Part shown: piece after piece, positions 53,092 to 63,321 of the stretch | How positions within the stretch are numbered: the first letter of the stretch is position 1 | Layout of the letters: each line of letters starts with the position of its first letter | NCBI RefSeq assembly: GCF_000420545.1 | Contig: NZ_ATVD01000007.1 | Span: forward strand, 51,705 to 115,704 | DNA: 64,000 nucleotides | From: Arenimonas oryziterrae DSM 21050 = YC6267 | GTDB lineage: Bacteria > Pseudomonadota > Gammaproteobacteria > Xanthomonadales > Xanthomonadaceae | Reading direction: 5' to 3' | Translations under genes and position numbers: made by a program | The notes under the pieces: model-generated | What the model was told of the DNA's origin: nothing | Seen by the model: the letters and a program-made list of their open reading frames with translations, nothing else | The model's database searches: none

Positions 53092-54348
53092 TCAGCCTTT
53101 GAACGGCGGCAGACGCTTGCCGATCATCGTGTGCTTGAGCAGCGCGTGCTTAGGCAGGCCGTCGGCAGCGTAGGGCATCGCGGCTTCGCCGCGCACCAGC
53201 GGTTCGAGGTAGCGACGGCAGGCGGCAGTGATGCTGTAGCCGTCCTTGCCGATGAAACCGGCGGGCATCTTCTTTTCCGCATTGGCGATGTTGCGCAGCG
53301 GTTCGGCGCGGATCTTCCAGCGGTAGGGTTTTTCCGCCGTGCGCACGATGATCGGCATCACGCCGTTCAGGCCCTTGAGCGCGAACTCGACGCCGGCCTT
53401 TCCCACGGCAAGCGCATGCGCAAGATCGGTTTTCGACGCGAGATGGCGCGCCGAACGCTGCAGATAGTCGGGCACGGTCCAGTGCACCTTCAAGCCGAGC
53501 TTGTCCTTGACGGTCGCGGCGATCAGCGGGCCCACGCCGCCGAGCTGGGAATGGCCGAAGGCATCGACGCTGCCTTCGCTTTCGGCGACGAACTTGCCAT
53601 TCGCGTGCTTGAGGCCTTCCGACACGACGACCACGCAGTAGCCGACCGAGGCCACCGTCGCCTTGACCTTGGCGAGGAACGTCGCTTCGTCGTAGACCAC
53701 TTCCGGAAACAGGATCACGTGCGGCGCCTGCGCGGCGTTCTTGCCGGCCAGGCCGGCGGCGGCCGCAAGCCAGCCGGCATGCCGGCCCATGACTTCGTAG
53801 ACGAAGACCTTGGTCGAGGTTTCGGCCATCGCCGCGACATCGAGCGCGGCCTCGGCGACGGACACGGCGGTGTATTTCGCCGCCGAGCCGAAGCCCGGAC
53901 AGCAGTCGGTGAGTACCAGGTCGTTGTCGACCGTTTTAGGCACGCCGATGCAGGTGAGCGGGTAGCCGCTGGCTTCGGCGAGCTGCGACAGCTTCAGTGC
54001 GGTATCGGCGGAATCGTTGCCGCCGTTGTAGAGGAACCAGCGCACGTCATGCGCCCGGAACACGGCGAGCAGGCGCGCGTACTTGTCGCCGTCGGCCTCC
54101 AGCGATTTGAGCTTGACCCGGCAGGAGCCAAAGGCGCCGCCCGGGGTATGTGCCAGGGCCCGGACCTGGGCCAGGCTGAGCCGGGAGGTGTCGATCAGCT
54201 CCTCGCGCAGGGCGCCGAGAATGCCGTTTTTCGCCGCCAGCACCTTGATTTTTCGGGCCCGCGCGGTCTCGATCACGGCGCTGGCCGTGGCATTGATGAC
54301 GGCGGTGACGCCGCCGGACTGGGCGTAGAGGAGCGTTCCTTTGCTCAT
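53092..54348 (-). CDS. pfp: Pyrophosphate-dependent 6-phosphofructokinase
   Basis: 418 aa, the PFP length rather than the 320 of ATP-PFK. The donor-site motif is YNGGNDSADTA, with Asp in place of the Gly used by ATP enzymes, and the catalytic loop is PKTVDNDL, with Lys in place of Gly. Both mark PPi as the phosphoryl donor. The reaction is reversible, linking glycolysis and gluconeogenesis to the PPi pool. The N-terminus is MSKGTLLYAQSGGVTAVINA. Divergent from adk, with 172 nt between. Confidence 0.95.
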   Translation of the reverse strand: MSKGTLLYAQSGGVTAVINATASAVIETARARKIKVLAAKNGILGALREELIDTSRLSLAQVRALAHTPGGAFGSCRVKLKSLEADGDKYARLLAVFRAHDVRWFLYNGGNDSADTALKLSQLAEASGYPLTCIGVPKTVDNDLVLTDCCPGFGSAAKYTAVSVAEAALDVAAMAETSTKVFVYEVMGRHAGWLAAAAGLAGKNAAQAPHVILFPEVVYDEATFLAKVKATVASVGYCVVVVSEGLKHANGKFVAESEGSVDAFGHSQLGGVGPLIAATVKDKLGLKVHWTVPDYLQRSARHLASKTDLAHALAVGKAGVEFALKGLNGVMPIIVRTAEKPYRWKIRAEPLRNIANAEKKMPAGFIGKDGYSITAACRRYLEPLVRGEAAMPYAADGLPKHALLKHTMIGKRLPPFKG

Positions 54349-54520
54349 GATTTTTCTCTGTTTTTTCGGGTTTCGTTTGACTTGTCAGGCCCCGGCCGTT
54401 AGCGTTTCCCAGTCCGCACGGCCAGTCGGCGGCCCCACTATAGCCAAACGGGGTGAAGACGGTCCGTGCGATTTTTTTTCCCGCGGGAAAGAAGCTCACA
54501 GTTCGGGGGTTGGTGACGAC

Positions 54521-55099
54521 ATGCGATTGGTTCTTCTCGGCGCGCCCGGTTCGGGCAAGGGCACGCAAGCGGCAAAGTTGCGCGAGCACCTGCAGGTGCC
54601 GCACATTTCCACCGGTGAACTCTTGCGCGCCGCCGTGGCCGCCGGCACGCCGCTGGGCTTGCAGGCCAAGGTCGTCATGGCCGCCGGCAATCTGGTGTCC
54701 GACGAGATCGTGCTGGGCATGCTCGAAGACCGCTTCATGCAAGCCGACGCCGGCAACGGTTTCATTCTCGATGGTTATCCGCGCAATCTCGCCCAGGCCA
54801 ATGCCCTCGATGCGTTGCTCACGCGCATCCGCCAGCCGATGGACATCGCCGTGCAGCTCGACGTCGGCACCGAATTGCTGGTCGAGCGCATCGCCGGTCG
54901 CGCCGCCGCCGAAGGCCGCGCCGACGACAGCCCGGAGGCGGTGCGCAATCGCCTGAAGATCTACAACGATCAGACCGCGCCGGTGGTCGACTTCTATCGC
55001 AACCAGGGCAAGCTCGCGCATCTCGACGGTGTGGGCTCGCTCGACGAAGTGTTCACTCGCATCATCGAGGCGATTAGTCCCTACGCGGATGTGGGCTGA
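54521..55099 (+). CDS. adk: Adenylate kinase (short form)
   Basis: 192 aa from the ATG at 54521; the open frame extends upstream to 54341 without similarity. P-loop GAPGSGKGT, HISTGELLRAAV, DGYPRN and the LID region GRAAAEGRADDSPE. The LID is short and lacks the four zinc cysteines, as in the short bacterial form. It interconverts 2 ADP and ATP + AMP. Divergent from pfp. Confidence 0.96.
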   Translation: MRLVLLGAPGSGKGTQAAKLREHLQVPHISTGELLRAAVAAGTPLGLQAKVVMAAGNLVSDEIVLGMLEDRFMQADAGNGFILDGYPRNLAQANALDALLTRIRQPMDIAVQLDVGTELLVERIAGRAAAEGRADDSPEAVRNRLKIYNDQTAPVVDFYRNQGKLAHLDGVGSLDEVFTRIIEAISPYADVG

Positions 55100-55101
55100 A
55101 A

Positions 55102-55146
55102 GCTCCCTCACCCCTTGCCCTCTCCCGTGGGCGGGAGAGGGGGAGA
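55102..55146. repeat. Intergenic CCCTCACCCC-type repeat with 10-bp stem
   Basis: CCCTCACCCC followed by the perfect stem CCCTCTCCCG/CGGGAGAGGG (loop TGGG). It lies between adk and mpl. Related in its first part to 16247-16311 (opposite orientation). It resembles dispersed repeats of GC-rich proteobacteria; no coding capacity. Confidence 0.7.
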
Positions 55147-55204
55147 TTGTGGGATGCGGGGTCGGCTTCGGAGTGGTTGCGGGTCTTTTGAATTCGAGGT
55201 TTCT

Positions 55205-56572
55205 TTGAAGCTGCATATTCTTGGGATTGCGGGCACCTTCATGGGCGGCGTCGCGGCGCTCGCACGCGAGCTCGGTCATGCCGTCGACGGCTCCGATCAG
55301 AACGTCTATCCGCCGATGTCCACGCAGCTCGAGCAGCTCGGCATCCGACTGAACCAGGGCTACGAACCGGCGCATATCGCCGCCGATACCGATGTGGTCT
55401 TGGTCGGCAACGCGCTCTCGCGCGGCAACGCCGCGGTCGAATTCGTGCTCGATCGCCAGCTCGCCTACACCTCGGGCGCGGAATGGCTGCGCGAGAACGT
55501 GCTGCCCGGCCGGACCACGCTGGCCGTTGCCGGCACGCACGGCAAGACGACCACCACGTCGATGCTGGCCTTCCTGCTGGAGGCGGCCGGGCGCGATCCG
55601 GGCTTCCTGGTCGGCGGCGTACCGGAAAATTTCGGCGTGTCCGCGCGTCTGGGCGGCGGTCATGAGTTCGTGGTGGAAGCGGATGAGTACGACACGGCAT
55701 TCTTCGACAAGCGCTCGAAATTCGTGCACTACCGGCCGATGGTCGCGATCCTCAACAATCTCGAATACGACCACGCCGACATCTTTCCGGACCTCGCAGC
55801 GATCCAGCGCCAGTTCCATCATCTCGTGCGCATCGTGCCCGGCAGCGGTCGCCTGATCGTCAATGGCGAAGACGCGGCGCTCGCCGAGGTGCTGGCGATG
55901 GGTTGCTGGACGCCGGTCGAGCGTTTCGGCTTCGATGCCGGCTTTGAATGGAGCGCGGACCTGCTGCAGGCCGATGGCAGCGCGTTCCACGTTCGCCACC
56001 GCGGTGCGGTCATCGGCACGGTGCGCTGGGGCATGGTCGGCCGCCACAACGTGCTCAACGGTCTGGCCGCGATCGCCGCCGCGAATGCAGTCGGCGTGGA
56101 CGTCGCGACGGTGCTCGCGCGGCTGGTCGACTTCGTCAGCGTCAAGCGCCGTCTGGAAAATCTCGGCCAGGCCCGCGGCGTCACCGTGTACGACGATTTC
56201 GCCCACCATCCGACCGCGATCCGCACCACGCTCGAAGGTCTGCGTGCCCGCGTGGGTGCTGCGCGTATCCTGGTGGCAATGGAGCCGCGCAGCAATTCCA
56301 TGCGCCTGGGCGCGCATGCGGCCGAGATCGCGCCTTCGCTCGACCAGGCCGATGCAGTGGTGTTTCTGCATCGGCCCGAACTGGCCTGGGACGCAGGCAA
56401 GGTCGTGTCGGCCTTGCGCGGACAGGGCGAAGCCGTCGTCAGCGTCGATGCGCTGATCGCGCGCCTGCGGGAGATCGCACAGCCGGGCGACCACCTCGTG
56501 TTCATGTCCAACGGCGGTTTCGAAGGTGCGCCGCGCCGCATGCTGGCCGAGTTGCAGATACCGCTGCCCTAA
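55205..56572 (+). CDS. mpl: UDP-MurNAc : L-Ala-gamma-D-Glu-meso-DAP tripeptide ligase
   Basis: 455 aa from the TTG at 55205, 5 nt behind GAGG; this gives the family N-terminus LKLHILGIAGTFMGG. The Mur-ligase ATP loop TLAVAGTHGKTTTTSML, EADEYDTAFFDKRSKF and YDDFAHHPTAIRTTLEGL are all present. Mpl reattaches recycled murein tripeptide to UDP-MurNAc. A rare TTG start suggests low expression. 105 nt after adk, separated by the repeat. Confidence 0.95.
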   Translation: MKLHILGIAGTFMGGVAALARELGHAVDGSDQNVYPPMSTQLEQLGIRLNQGYEPAHIAADTDVVLVGNALSRGNAAVEFVLDRQLAYTSGAEWLRENVLPGRTTLAVAGTHGKTTTTSMLAFLLEAAGRDPGFLVGGVPENFGVSARLGGGHEFVVEADEYDTAFFDKRSKFVHYRPMVAILNNLEYDHADIFPDLAAIQRQFHHLVRIVPGSGRLIVNGEDAALAEVLAMGCWTPVERFGFDAGFEWSADLLQADGSAFHVRHRGAVIGTVRWGMVGRHNVLNGLAAIAAANAVGVDVATVLARLVDFVSVKRRLENLGQARGVTVYDDFAHHPTAIRTTLEGLRARVGAARILVAMEPRSNSMRLGAHAAEIAPSLDQADAVVFLHRPELAWDAGKVVSALRGQGEAVVSVDALIARLREIAQPGDHLVFMSNGGFEGAPRRMLAELQIPLP

Positions 56573-56598
56573 GCTGGCCCCCACGCCAGCCACGCGGC

Positions 56599-56604
56599 TA
56601 CACT
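56599..56604 (+). promoter_or_regulatory. Putative -10 box of the LON-domain gene giving a leaderless mRNA
   Basis: TACACT ends 6 nt before the GTG start. No ribosome site or clear -35 is seen. Confidence 0.4.
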
Positions 56605-56610
56605 CGCGGC

Positions 56611-57201
56611 GTGAGTCCGAACTGTCTGCCGCTGTTCCCCCTGGGCACCGTACTTTTTCCCGGCGGCGTGCTGCCCTTGCGCATTTTCGAGCCGCGTTAC
56701 CTCGACCTGATCCGCGATTGCAGCCGCCAAGGCAGCGGCTTCGGCGTCTGCCTGATCCTGGAAGGACGCGAGGTGGGCGAGCCCGCCGTGCCCGCGGCGC
56801 TAGGCTGCGAAGCGCGCATCATTGATTTCTCCACGACTGGCGACGGCCTGCTTGGCATCACCGTTGAAGGCGCACGGCGTTTCCATGTCGAACGCACCAA
56901 GGTGCGCGACAACGGCCTGATCGTCGCCGACGTGCGCTGGCTGGACGAGGCGCCGCCCACGCGTCTGGGCCCCGAGCACGAACTACTGGCGACCTTGCTG
57001 CAACGGCTGTTCGATCGCGCCGGCAGTCCGCACGACAAGATCGAAAAATCGCGATTCGCCGATGCGGACTGGATCGGCTGGCGCTTGGCCGAATGGTTGC
57101 CGCTGGCGGTGACCGAGCGTCAGCATCTGCTGCAGGTCGACAGCCCGCAGGCGCGTCTGCAGTACCTCATCGAACGCCTGCCGGATTTCCAGCCCGAATG
57201 A
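56611..57201 (+). CDS. LON substrate-binding-domain protein (no protease)
   Basis: 196 aa from the GTG at 56611. [32 protein letters not shown] is the N-terminal LON domain. AAA and Ser-Lys protease domains of true Lon are absent, as in the widespread stand-alone family (YbdF-like). Probably binds peptides or misfolded proteins; role unknown. Overlaps the next open frame by ATGA, although that gene's better start is 72 nt further on. Confidence 0.9.
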   Translation: MSPNCLPLFPLGTVLFPGGVLPLRIFEPRYLDLIRDCSRQGSGFGVCLILEGREVGEPAVPAALGCEARIIDFSTTGDGLLGITVEGARRFHVERTKVRDNGLIVADVRWLDEAPPTRLGPEHELLATLLQRLFDRAGSPHDKIEKSRFADADWIGWRLAEWLPLAVTERQHLLQVDSPQARLQYLIERLPDFQPE

Positions 57202-57272
57202 ATCCGCTCGACGACATCGTGGCGCCGATGCGCGCCGACCCCCAAGCCGTCGCCACCAGCCCGGAGACAGAC

Positions 57273-58103
57273 ATGAGCACCTTGCGCGGAAAAACCCTGT
57301 TCATCACCGGCGCATCGCGCGGTATCGGCCTGGCGATCGGGCTGCGCGCCGCCCGCGACGGCGCCAACGTCGTGGTCGCCGCGAAATCCAATGTTCCCAA
57401 TCCGAAATTGCCAGGCACGATCCACAGTGCAGCCGAGGCGATCGAGGCCGAAGGCGGACAGGCGCTGGCCGTGATGTGCGACATCCGCGAGGAGGACCAG
57501 GTGCAGGCGGCCGTAGCGCTGGCGGTGGAGCGCTTCGGTGGTATCGACATCCTGGTCAACAATGCCAGCGCGATCTGGCTGCGCGGCACGCTCGACACGC
57601 CGATGAAGCGCTACGACCTGATGAACCAGGTCAATGCGCGAGGCACCTTCCTGTGTTCGCAGGTCTGTCTGCCGCATCTGCTCAAGGCCGAGAACCCGCA
57701 CATCCTGACCTTGGCGCCGCCGCCGAATCTCGATCCGCGCTGGTGGGCGCCACACACCGGCTATACGCTGGCGAAGATGGGCATGAGTTTCGTGACGCTG
57801 GGTCTGGCCGAGGAATTCCGCAGCCGCGGCGTCGCAGTCAATGCCTTGTGGCCACGCACGGTGATCGCGACCGACGCGATCAACATGATTCCCGGTGTGC
57901 AGATCAGCCACTGCCGATATCCGGAAATCCTCGCCGATGCCGCGCATGCAATTCTGACGACGCCTTCGCGCCAGCTGACCGGACAATTCATCATCGACGA
58001 GGCGTTGCTGCGCGAGCGCGGCACGCTCGATTTCAGCCAGTACGCGGTGGATCCCGACCAGCCGCTGCTGCCCGATCTGTTCCTGGACGAGGCCCTGCCA
58101 TGA
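57273..58103 (+). CDS. SDR-family oxidoreductase, HSDL2-like
   Basis: 276 aa from the ATG at 57273, which has GGAG 6 nt upstream; an in-frame ATG at 57198 overlaps the previous stop and would add 25 residues. [15 protein letters not shown] is the NAD(P) binding loop; the active-site YTLAK is present ([10 protein letters not shown]), and [10 protein letters not shown] is the structural motif. The Ser of the SDR triad, at ILTLAPPPN, is Ala here, whereas human HSDL2 has SPP. Substrate unknown, possibly an acyl or sterol compound. 4-nt overlap with the next gene. Confidence 0.88.
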   Translation: MSTLRGKTLFITGASRGIGLAIGLRAARDGANVVVAAKSNVPNPKLPGTIHSAAEAIEAEGGQALAVMCDIREEDQVQAAVALAVERFGGIDILVNNASAIWLRGTLDTPMKRYDLMNQVNARGTFLCSQVCLPHLLKAENPHILTLAPPPNLDPRWWAPHTGYTLAKMGMSFVTLGLAEEFRSRGVAVNALWPRTVIATDAINMIPGVQISHCRYPEILADAAHAILTTPSRQLTGQFIIDEALLRERGTLDFSQYAVDPDQPLLPDLFLDEALP

Positions 58104-58519
58104 AATATCTGCACGCGATGGTGCGGGTGCGCGACCTCGATGCGTCGCTGGGCTTCTTTCGCGACGCCCTCGGTCTGGTCGAGACCCGTCGCAACGACTA
58201 TCCGCAGGGCCGCTTCACCCTTGTCTATCTGGCGGCGCCGGAGAATCCGGAGTCGGAGATCGAGCTGACCTACAACTACGACGACGAGGACTATGGCAGC
58301 GCCCGAAACTTCGGCCATCTCGCGTTCGCGGTCGACGACATCTACGCGACCTGCAAGCATCTGCAAGCGCTGGGCGTCGTCATCAACCGACCACCGCGCG
58401 ACGGCCGCATGGCCTTCGTGCGCTCGCCCGACGCGATCTCGATCGAACTGCTGCAGAAAGGCGCGGCGCTCGCGCCCGCGGAGCCCTGGGCATCGATGGC
58501 CAATACCGGCGCCTGGTAA
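58100..58519 (+). CDS. gloA: Glyoxalase I-like VOC-fold protein
   Basis: 139 aa. Two VOC modules with metal-ligand pattern His5, Glu55, His73 and Glu116, as in lactoylglutathione lyase, which isomerises the methylglyoxal-glutathione hemithioacetal. [20 protein letters not shown] and [14 protein letters not shown] are typical GloA stretches. The start overlaps the SDR stop (ATGA), so the two are coupled. Confidence 0.9.
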   Translation: MKYLHAMVRVRDLDASLGFFRDALGLVETRRNDYPQGRFTLVYLAAPENPESEIELTYNYDDEDYGSARNFGHLAFAVDDIYATCKHLQALGVVINRPPRDGRMAFVRSPDAISIELLQKGAALAPAEPWASMANTGAW

Positions 58520-58536
58520 AAGAACCCGTGCGTGCT

Positions 58537-59655
58537 CTAGCCGAGCGCTTGCGCGAGATCCGCGATCAGGTCCTCGACGTTTTCCAGTCCGACGGAAAAA
58601 CGCAGCAGATTTTCGGGTGAGACCGGATTCTTGCCTTCGACCGACGCGCGGTGCTCGATCAGGGATTCGCAGCCGCCCAGCGAGGTCGCGTTGAGGATCA
58701 GCTGCAATTTCCCCGCGACGCGCAAGGCGGCTTCGCGACCGCCCCTCACGCGGAAGCTGAGCATGCCGCCGAAATCCGACATCTGACGCGCGGCGATCGC
58801 GTGACCCGCATGCGAGGCCAGGCCCGGATAGTGCACGACCTCGACGGCTGGATGCACGGCGAGAAAATCGGCGAGTGCGCGCGCGCTGCGGCAATGCCAG
58901 GCCATGCGCGCAGGCAGCGATCGGGCGCCGCGCAAGATCAGCCAGGCATTGAACGGCGAGATGATCGCGCCGGTGACGTGGCGGCGATGCGCCACGCGTT
59001 CGAAGAAGTCGTCGCGCCGCGCGAAGGCCAGCGCGCCGCCGAGAACGTCACTGTGGCCGCCGAAGTACTTCGTCGTCGAATGCATCACGATGTCCGCGCC
59101 CAGCCGCAACGGCTGTTGCAGTACGGGCGTGGCGAAGGTGTTGTCGCAGGCGAGCAGGGCGCCGTGGGCATGCGCGATATCGGCTAGGCCGGCGATATCG
59201 GCGATCTTCAGTTGCGGATTGGACGGCGTCTCCGCCCAGATCATCGCCGTCGCAGGCGTGATCGCGGCGCGCACGGCCGCCAGGTCGGTCATGTCGACCG
59301 ACGTGGCGGTGACGCCCTTTTCCGGCAGAAATTCCGCGCAGAGCACACGCAGGCCGGTGTAGCAGTCGTCCGGGATCAGGACGTGCGCACCGCGCGGCAA
59401 ACTTTCCAGTGGCGCCGCCATCGCCGCCATTCCCGAGGCGAACGCGAGTGCGGCTTGACCGTACTCGAGCGCAGCCAGCATCGTCTCCAGCCGGTCCTGG
59501 GTGGGATTACCTTCGCGCAGATATTCGTAACCGGCGCGGCGTTCGCCGGCCGGCCCGTGCTGGAACGTGGTGGCCAGATGGATCGGCGGCGACACCGCTC
59601 CGGTTTCGCGATCCGGTTCGCCGCCGGCGTGCACGGCAAGGGTTTCAAAGCGCAT
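58537..59655 (-). CDS. Cys/Met metabolism PLP enzyme (cystathionine gamma-synthase or lyase type)
   Basis: 372 aa from the ATG at 59655. MRFETLAVHAGGEPDRETGAVSPPIHLATTF is the family N-terminus, and the PLP lysine lies in STTKYFGGHSDVLGG. The segments RYGNPT-like (here LREGNPTQDRLE) and LGGCESLIEHRAS are present. MetB, MetC and CGL cannot be told apart by eye. The start lies within the 3' end of the HAD gene (11-nt overlap), so the two are cotranscribed. Confidence 0.92.
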   Translation of the reverse strand: MRFETLAVHAGGEPDRETGAVSPPIHLATTFQHGPAGERRAGYEYLREGNPTQDRLETMLAALEYGQAALAFASGMAAMAAPLESLPRGAHVLIPDDCYTGLRVLCAEFLPEKGVTATSVDMTDLAAVRAAITPATAMIWAETPSNPQLKIADIAGLADIAHAHGALLACDNTFATPVLQQPLRLGADIVMHSTTKYFGGHSDVLGGALAFARRDDFFERVAHRRHVTGAIISPFNAWLILRGARSLPARMAWHCRSARALADFLAVHPAVEVVHYPGLASHAGHAIAARQMSDFGGMLSFRVRGGREAALRVAGKLQLILNATSLGGCESLIEHRASVEGKNPVSPENLLRFSVGLENVEDLIADLAQALG

Positions 59656-60277
59656 GGGGACGTTCCTCGGAGAGTCCGCGATCGGCAAAGGCGCCCGCCA
59701 GTGTCGTCGCATCGGTGAAATGCAGGGCGTCGATGCCCAGATCGCGGGCGCCCTGCACGTTGGCGACATTGTCGTCGATGAACACGGTGCGCGTCGCGGG
59801 GGTTTCCAGGCGCTCCAGGCAGCCGCGATAGACCGTTGCTTCCGGCTTGAGCGCACCGAACTGGGCCGAGCAGAACACACGGTCCGCGAACAGCGGAAAC
59901 AGCGGCGGACACATCTGCGCGAGATGGTCGCGCAGAAAGAATCCGTTGTTGGTCAGGATGGCGATACGGGATTTTTCGGCGGCACGTTCGGCCAACTGCA
60001 GCACCGCGGCGTCGACGCTCATCGCAGCGGCGCGTGCGGCGATGCAATCGGCGAGCGACAACGGTGCGCGGAGTCGGCGGGAAAGTTCGGCAGCGTAGTC
60101 GGGCGGCAACCACTGCCCACGATCCGACTCCTGTTCCAGCCCGGAGTCGAACAAGGCTGCCGTCACGGCGGACCGATCGACACCGGCGGCAGCTGCGAGA
60201 TGCGTCACCCGCGCCGCACGGTCGTATCGCACCAGCACGTCGTCCAGGTCGAACAGGACGAGCGCCGGTGCGGCCAT
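59645..60277 (-). CDS. HAD-superfamily hydrolase
   Basis: 210 aa. Motif I is LFDLDDVLVRYD (Asp10 and Asp12), motif II ILTNNG, and the last motifs KPEATVY and VFIDDNVANV complete a HAD subfamily IA phosphatase. Residues about 20-85 form the helical cap. Substrate unknown. It shares one base with the hemL stop (TGATG) and overlaps the PLP-enzyme gene. Confidence 0.88.
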   Translation of the reverse strand: MAAPALVLFDLDDVLVRYDRAARVTHLAAAAGVDRSAVTAALFDSGLEQESDRGQWLPPDYAAELSRRLRAPLSLADCIAARAAAMSVDAAVLQLAERAAEKSRIAILTNNGFFLRDHLAQMCPPLFPLFADRVFCSAQFGALKPEATVYRGCLERLETPATRTVFIDDNVANVQGARDLGIDALHFTDATTLAGAFADRGLSEERPHAL

Positions 60278-61566
60278 CAGGCGCGCGCCTCGCGGAAAGC
60301 CTCGCGCGAGGCTTCGATCGTATGCGAGATCTCGATGTCGCCGTGCATCGACGACAGGAAGCCCGCTTCGTAGGCCGAGGGCGCCAGATACACGCCGCGA
60401 CGGAGCATTGCGTGGAAGAAACGTCGGAATGCGCCCACGTCGCAGGCGGTCGCCTCGGCGAAGGTTTCGACGTTTCTATCGGTGAAGAACAGGCCGAACA
60501 TCGCGCAGCTGCGATTGGTCGTGATCGCGACGCCGGCCTCGCGGGCGGCATCTTCCAGTCCATCGCACAGCTGATGCGTGCGACGCTCCAGCTTCTCGTA
60601 GAAACCCGGCGCTTGGATCAGCGCAAGCGTGGCGAGACCAGCGGCCATGGCGACCGGATTGCCGCTGAGCGTGCCGGCCTGATAGATCGGACCGCTGGGC
60701 GCGATCTGCTGCATCAGGTCGCGACGTCCGCCGTACGCGCCCACCGGCATGCCGCCGCCGATGATCTTGCCGAAGGTCGACAGATCCGGCGTGATGCCGT
60801 AGCGCTGTTGCGCGCCGCCCAGGGCGACGCGGAAGCCGGTCATCACTTCGTCGAAGATCAGCAGCGCGCCGTAGCGCGTGCACAGGTCGCGCAGATGCTG
60901 GAGGTAGCCGTCGCGCGGGAGAATGCAGTTGGCGTTGCCCACGATCGGCTCGACGATCACGCCGGCGATGTCGGCGCCCGCGAGCTCAAACAATTGCGTG
61001 GCGGCGTCGAAATCGTTGTAGGGCAAGGTCAGGGTCAGGTCGGCGAGTGCTTTCGGCACGCCGGGGGAGTCGGGCACGCCCAGGGTCAACATGCCCGATC
61101 CGGCCTTGACCAGGAACGAGTCGCCGTGGCCGTGATAGCAGCCTTCGAATTTCACGATCTTGTTGCGGCCGGTCGCGCCGCGCGCCAGACGGATCGCGGA
61201 GAGCGTCGCCTCGGTGCCGGAGTTGACCATGCGCACCATCTCGCAACTGGGAACCAGGCGGGTCAGGGTTTCCGCCATCGTCACTTCCAGCGCATTCGGG
61301 ACGCCGAAGGACAAGCCGTCGCGCATCACCTGAGCGACCGCATCGAGAACTTGCGGATGCGCGTGACCGGCGATCATTGGGCCCCAGCTGCCGATGTAGT
61401 CGACGTAGCGGTTGCCGTCGACATCGATGAGATACGCGCCTTCTGCACGTTGGGCGAAAAACGGTTCGCCGCCCACGGATTTGAACGCGCGCACCGGCGA
61501 GTTGACGCCGCCGGGCAGCAGCGTCTGGGCGCGGACGAACAGGTCGTGGCTGAGAGTGTGATTCAT
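60277..61566 (-). CDS. hemL: Glutamate-1-semialdehyde 2,1-aminomutase
   Basis: 429 aa. [49 protein letters not shown] and the PLP lysine in [18 protein letters not shown] define HemL. It makes 5-aminolevulinate, the first haem precursor of the C5 pathway, from GSA. It overlaps the thiE stop by ATGA, so the two are coupled, and the HAD gene follows. Confidence 0.98.
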   Translation of the reverse strand: MNHTLSHDLFVRAQTLLPGGVNSPVRAFKSVGGEPFFAQRAEGAYLIDVDGNRYVDYIGSWGPMIAGHAHPQVLDAVAQVMRDGLSFGVPNALEVTMAETLTRLVPSCEMVRMVNSGTEATLSAIRLARGATGRNKIVKFEGCYHGHGDSFLVKAGSGMLTLGVPDSPGVPKALADLTLTLPYNDFDAATQLFELAGADIAGVIVEPIVGNANCILPRDGYLQHLRDLCTRYGALLIFDEVMTGFRVALGGAQQRYGITPDLSTFGKIIGGGMPVGAYGGRRDLMQQIAPSGPIYQAGTLSGNPVAMAAGLATLALIQAPGFYEKLERRTHQLCDGLEDAAREAGVAITTNRSCAMFGLFFTDRNVETFAEATACDVGAFRRFFHAMLRRGVYLAPSAYEAGFLSSMHGDIEISHTIEASREAFREARA

Positions 61567-62201
61567 GCGGAGGTTCGGAAACTGTCGTTGAGGGCGCGCA
61601 CGGCGGCGGCGGGATCGGCGGCATCGAAAACAGCGCCGATGACGGCGAGAAGATCGGCGCCGGCGGCGACGAGCAAGGGTGCATTGTCCGGGCTAATGCC
61701 GCCGATCGCCACCACCGGCCGGCCCAGGGCGCGGGCCCGGGGCAGCAGCGAAAGGTCCGCGCGGCGTGCAAGCGGTTTCGTGCCGGAGGCAAAAAAAGCG
61801 CCGAAAGCCAGATAGTCGGCGCCCTGCTCGGCGGCGCGTTCGGCGCGGGCGAAATCGTTGTAGCAGGACGCGCCCAGCAGAGCGTACTCGCCGAGGGCGG
61901 CGCGGGCTTGTTGCAGTTCGCCGTCTTCCGCGCCCAGATGCGCGCCGTCGGCACCGAGGTCGGCGGCGAGCCGCCAGTCGTCGTTGATGATCACGGGCAC
62001 ATCGAGCGGACGGCACAGGGCCAGCAACGCAGCGGCCTGTTCCCGGCGCAGGATCGTCGAGGCCGCCTTGTTCCGGTATTGCAGCCAGGCAACGCCGGCC
62101 TCCAACGCCGGTGCCACGCGCGCGAGCAGACGGGCGGTGTCGGGCTCGTCGGGGGTAAGCAGATAGAGGCCGCGGCTTGGCCAGGCTGAGCGCTGGTTCA
62201 T
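61563..62201 (-). CDS. thiE: Thiamine-phosphate synthase
   Basis: 212 aa from the ATG at 62201; an upstream TTG at 62228 is in frame. [50 protein letters not shown] and [10 protein letters not shown] are ThiE motifs. It couples HMP-PP with thiazole phosphate. thiC is 15 kb away under the TPP riboswitch; this copy has no visible THI element. Followed by hemL (ATGA overlap). Divergent from rubredoxin. Confidence 0.95.
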   Translation of the reverse strand: MNQRSAWPSRGLYLLTPDEPDTARLLARVAPALEAGVAWLQYRNKAASTILRREQAAALLALCRPLDVPVIINDDWRLAADLGADGAHLGAEDGELQQARAALGEYALLGASCYNDFARAERAAEQGADYLAFGAFFASGTKPLARRADLSLLPRARALGRPVVAIGGISPDNAPLLVAAGADLLAVIGAVFDAADPAAAVRALNDSFRTSA

Positions 62202-62258
62202 GTCATCGCGCGTTTGGGAATGCGACAATGATAGCGTCCTGCATTGATTGAGATGGCG

Positions 62259-62441
62259 ATGAACGAGTCAGCGGCCTACCGCAGCTGGATGTGCGTGGTT
62301 TGCGGTTTCATTTACGACGAGGCGCTGGGTTTGCCCGAAGAGGGCATCGCTCCGGGTACGCGCTGGGAAGACATCCCCGACGATTGGGTCTGCCCCGATT
62401 GCGGCGTGACCAAGTCCGATTTCGAGATGGTGCTCGCCTAG
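62259..62441 (+). CDS. Rubredoxin
   Basis: 60 aa from the ATG at 62259 (6 nt after GAG); ATG 62253 or TTG 62244 would add up to five residues. [38 protein letters not shown] supplies the four cysteines for one iron. A small cytosolic electron carrier; the partner is unknown. It overlaps the convergent SirB1-like gene by 4 nt. The rubredoxin/thiE/hemL neighbourhood is common in gammaproteobacteria. Confidence 0.96.
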   Translation: MNESAAYRSWMCVVCGFIYDEALGLPEEGIAPGTRWEDIPDDWVCPDCGVTKSDFEMVLA

Positions 62442-63283
62442 TTCAGCCGCGAGCGCGTGCCGCTGACTTCGATCAGGACGGCACGCATGGCTTCCTCATC
62501 TTCCGCGTTCGGCAGTGCCTGGAGGTAGTGCGCGAGGTCTTCGCGTGCGCCTTTGACGTAGCCCAGTTCCCGATAGGCCAGCCCCCGGTCGCGCCAGGAT
62601 TCGGGCGCGTCGGGAGCGATCTTGATCAGCCGGTCGGCGGTGCGGGCAACGCGTTCCCAGTCGTTGCGCTCCAGGTACAGGCCCTTGAGGTTGCGCAGCA
62701 TGCGCGCGAGGATCACGCGATGCGTGGCTGGCGCGAGGATTTCCAGTAGTTGGGTGTCGTCGGGCGCGTGCCCGCCCAGGTGCGGGGACGCGCGTTCCTT
62801 TAGTTCTTCCGCGCTGACCGGTCGACCTTTGTTGAACGGGTCCATCACCAGAATGCCGTCGTCCACCGGCAGCCGCACCAGGAAGTGCCCGGGAAAAGAA
62901 ACGCCGTCGAGCGGCAGCCCCAGTCGACGCGTCAGTTCGATCTGGACCACGGCCAGCGAAATCGGAATGCCGAGTTTGCGATCCAGTACCTCGTTGAGAT
63001 AGCTGTTGCGCGGATCGTCGTACTGGGTGTTGTTGCCGGCGAAACCGAGTTCGTCGAAAAGATAGCGGTTGATCGCAGTGAGTTTCGCCGGCAAATCGAT
63101 GTCACCGGCGAGTGTGGGTCGCAGGGCGTTCGCATAATCGTGCAGCGCGTCGGCGTAGGCGCGGGGATCGAGTTGCGGATACTCGTCGCGGGCGATCAGC
63201 AGGGCGGTGTCGAGCAGCGGCAGCTCGTCGTCACCATAGGCGGCAAGCGTGTTCCAATCGGGCAGAGCGTAAGCATTGCGCAT
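62438..63283 (-). CDS. SirB1-family transglutaminase-like TPR protein
   Basis: 281 aa from the ATG at 63283; the frame is open further upstream in another gene's region. [23 protein letters not shown] and [12 protein letters not shown] form the transglutaminase-like core of the SirB1 family. The C-terminal half (about residues 180-270) contains TPR-like helices ([22 protein letters not shown]). The active-site Cys of transglutaminases is not evident, so catalysis is doubtful. Role unknown. Confidence 0.88.
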   Translation of the reverse strand: MRNAYALPDWNTLAAYGDDELPLLDTALLIARDEYPQLDPRAYADALHDYANALRPTLAGDIDLPAKLTAINRYLFDELGFAGNNTQYDDPRNSYLNEVLDRKLGIPISLAVVQIELTRRLGLPLDGVSFPGHFLVRLPVDDGILVMDPFNKGRPVSAEELKERASPHLGGHAPDDTQLLEILAPATHRVILARMLRNLKGLYLERNDWERVARTADRLIKIAPDAPESWRDRGLAYRELGYVKGAREDLAHYLQALPNAEDEEAMRAVLIEVSGTRSRLN

Positions 63284-63321
63284 GGTCGGAATGTGGGCTT
63301 GCGTCCCTGGCAAATCAAGTC

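Noticed and set aside
54047..56593. 848-codon minus-strand frame over pfp, adk and mpl
   Set aside because: Overlaps three well-supported genes; composition not protein-like.
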